Position numbers and translations under genes: made by a program | Origin: a virus | Reading direction: 5' to 3' (one strand) | IMG/VR virus record: IMGVR_UViG_3300038463_000730 | Span: 124,001-188,000 of that record | Length of the DNA: 64,000 nt | The notes under the pieces: generated by a model | Database searches by the model: none | Told to the model about the DNA's origin: nothing | What the model saw: the letters and a program-made list of their open reading frames with translations, nothing else | Shown: positions 63,594 through 64,000 of the stretch, piece by piece | Numbering within the stretch: position 1 is the stretch's first letter | How the letters are laid out: every line of letters begins with the position of its first letter

Positions 63594-64000
63594 TTACTTG
63601 GCATTTTCACGCCGTATGCGAAGAATCACCTTCTCAGTTACTCCAAAATCTTTACCTACCTTACCGGCACCTCTTGGATCTGTCATGATTTGTTTAATCT
63701 GTTCATCGGTGAATACATGTTTGTTCGACGGTGCCTGTCCGATCGTGCGATGTGGAGGTAATGTTTCGAGCGTTCCGTTGCGCTTTAGACGCTGTCCATG
63801 CTTCATGCAATATAGTTCACCTTGGTATCTTAGATAATCCCGACCTCCACCAACCACATCACAATCAGGCGCATGGCACTTTCGCTTGCCTTCTGCAATT
63901 TCTTTCTCATGACGTTGTTTGGTTGTCTCTGCGATTGACTGAATACGTTTTCCCACAGTTTCTTCTGATTGAATACGACCGGTAAATACTTCTGAGAACT
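63594..64000 (-). CDS. NUMOD3/zinc-finger homing-endonuclease-like protein, partial
   Basis: The frame is open to the right edge; the GTG at 63956 is not preceded by a Shine-Dalgarno, and the residues before it (GRIQSEETVGKRIQSI) read as a NUMOD3-like motif, so the true start is outside the window. Visible parts are the NUMOD3-like Ser-Glu-Glu-Thr element, a CHAPDC...YCMKHGQRLKRNGTL zinc finger and a C-terminal helix-turn-helix (TDEQIKQIMTDPRGAGKVGK, then FGVTEKVILRIRREN). These are DNA-binding modules of GIY-YIG and HNH homing enzymes; the catalytic domain, if any, lies upstream outside the window. Confidence 0.72.
   Translation of the reverse strand, partial: FSEVFTGRIQSEETVGKRIQSIAETTKQRHEKEIAEGKRKCHAPDCDVVGGGRDYLRYQGELYCMKHGQRLKRNGTLETLPPHRTIGQAPSNKHVFTDEQIKQIMTDPRGAGKVGKDFGVTEKVILRIRRENAK

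Noticed and set aside
1-64000. tRNA genes or insertion sequences
   Set aside because: No convincing tRNA cloverleaf and no transposase or terminal inverted repeats were seen by eye; a tRNA-finding program would be needed to exclude short RNA genes.

Overview
The window is a block of virion-morphogenesis genes from a tailed phage with a contractile tail (myovirus type). The identifiable markers are a tail sheath, a tail tube, a frameshifted tail-assembly chaperone pair, a tape measure protein, a baseplate hub, an OB-fold spike, a gp25-like wedge protein, a J-family baseplate protein and an HK97-type major capsid protein. Almost every gene is on the minus strand and tightly packed, with TAATG or ATGA overlaps and no gene-free stretch above 300 bases, so the module reads from right (head genes) to left (baseplate genes). 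The large baseplate and fibre genes (1271, 1613, 1246 and 1958 codons) suggest a large genome, but its size cannot be read from this window. Terminase and portal are not recognised here and may lie to the right.

Layout in transcription order (right to left). 63.5-64.0 kb: the C-terminal part of a NUMOD/zinc-finger, homing-endonuclease-like protein. 58-63.5 kb: four unrecognised proteins that are probably in or around the head. 57.3-58.0 kb: a probable head decoration protein, followed by a strong terminator. 56.1-57.2 kb: the major capsid protein, followed by its own terminator. 51.6-56.0 kb: head-tail joining or structural genes. 44.5-51.6 kb: two paralogous repeat-rich fibre proteins, small fibre-associated proteins and a permuted NlpC/P60-like hydrolase. 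41.5-44.5 kb: an accessory island with two HNH endonucleases, a cold-shock-domain protein, small hypotheticals and three plus-strand genes read from a divergent, palindrome-rich intergenic region. 38-41.5 kb: Ig-like proteins, an HExxH protein and a protein carrying a Cys4 knuckle and HxH motifs. 26.6-38 kb: receptor-binding proteins (two beta-helix fibres and two glycine-rich paralogues) and a holin-like protein. 25.9-26.6 kb: one plus-strand, GC-rich lipoprotein gene. 1-25.8 kb: tail completion, sheath, tube, chaperones, tape measure, hub, spike, a free-standing HNH gene and the baseplate wedge genes.

Host clue: the plus-strand lipoprotein (25923-26597) has a Gly/Ser linker followed by a Cys-rich domain with CG-x-FTDNCGNP-x-CxC spacing. 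Lipoproteins of that style are common in Myxococcota, especially Polyangia. Its base composition differs from the phage genes, so it looks like a moron taken from a host. A myxobacterial host is therefore an inference, not a demonstrated fact.

The most interesting signals are the lipoprotein moron, a textbook -1 frameshift cassette, a strong enrichment of the tripeptide Asp-Gly-Tyr across 14 virion proteins, a baseplate protein with an extremely hydrophobic N-terminal third, and the 41.5-44.5 kb accessory island.
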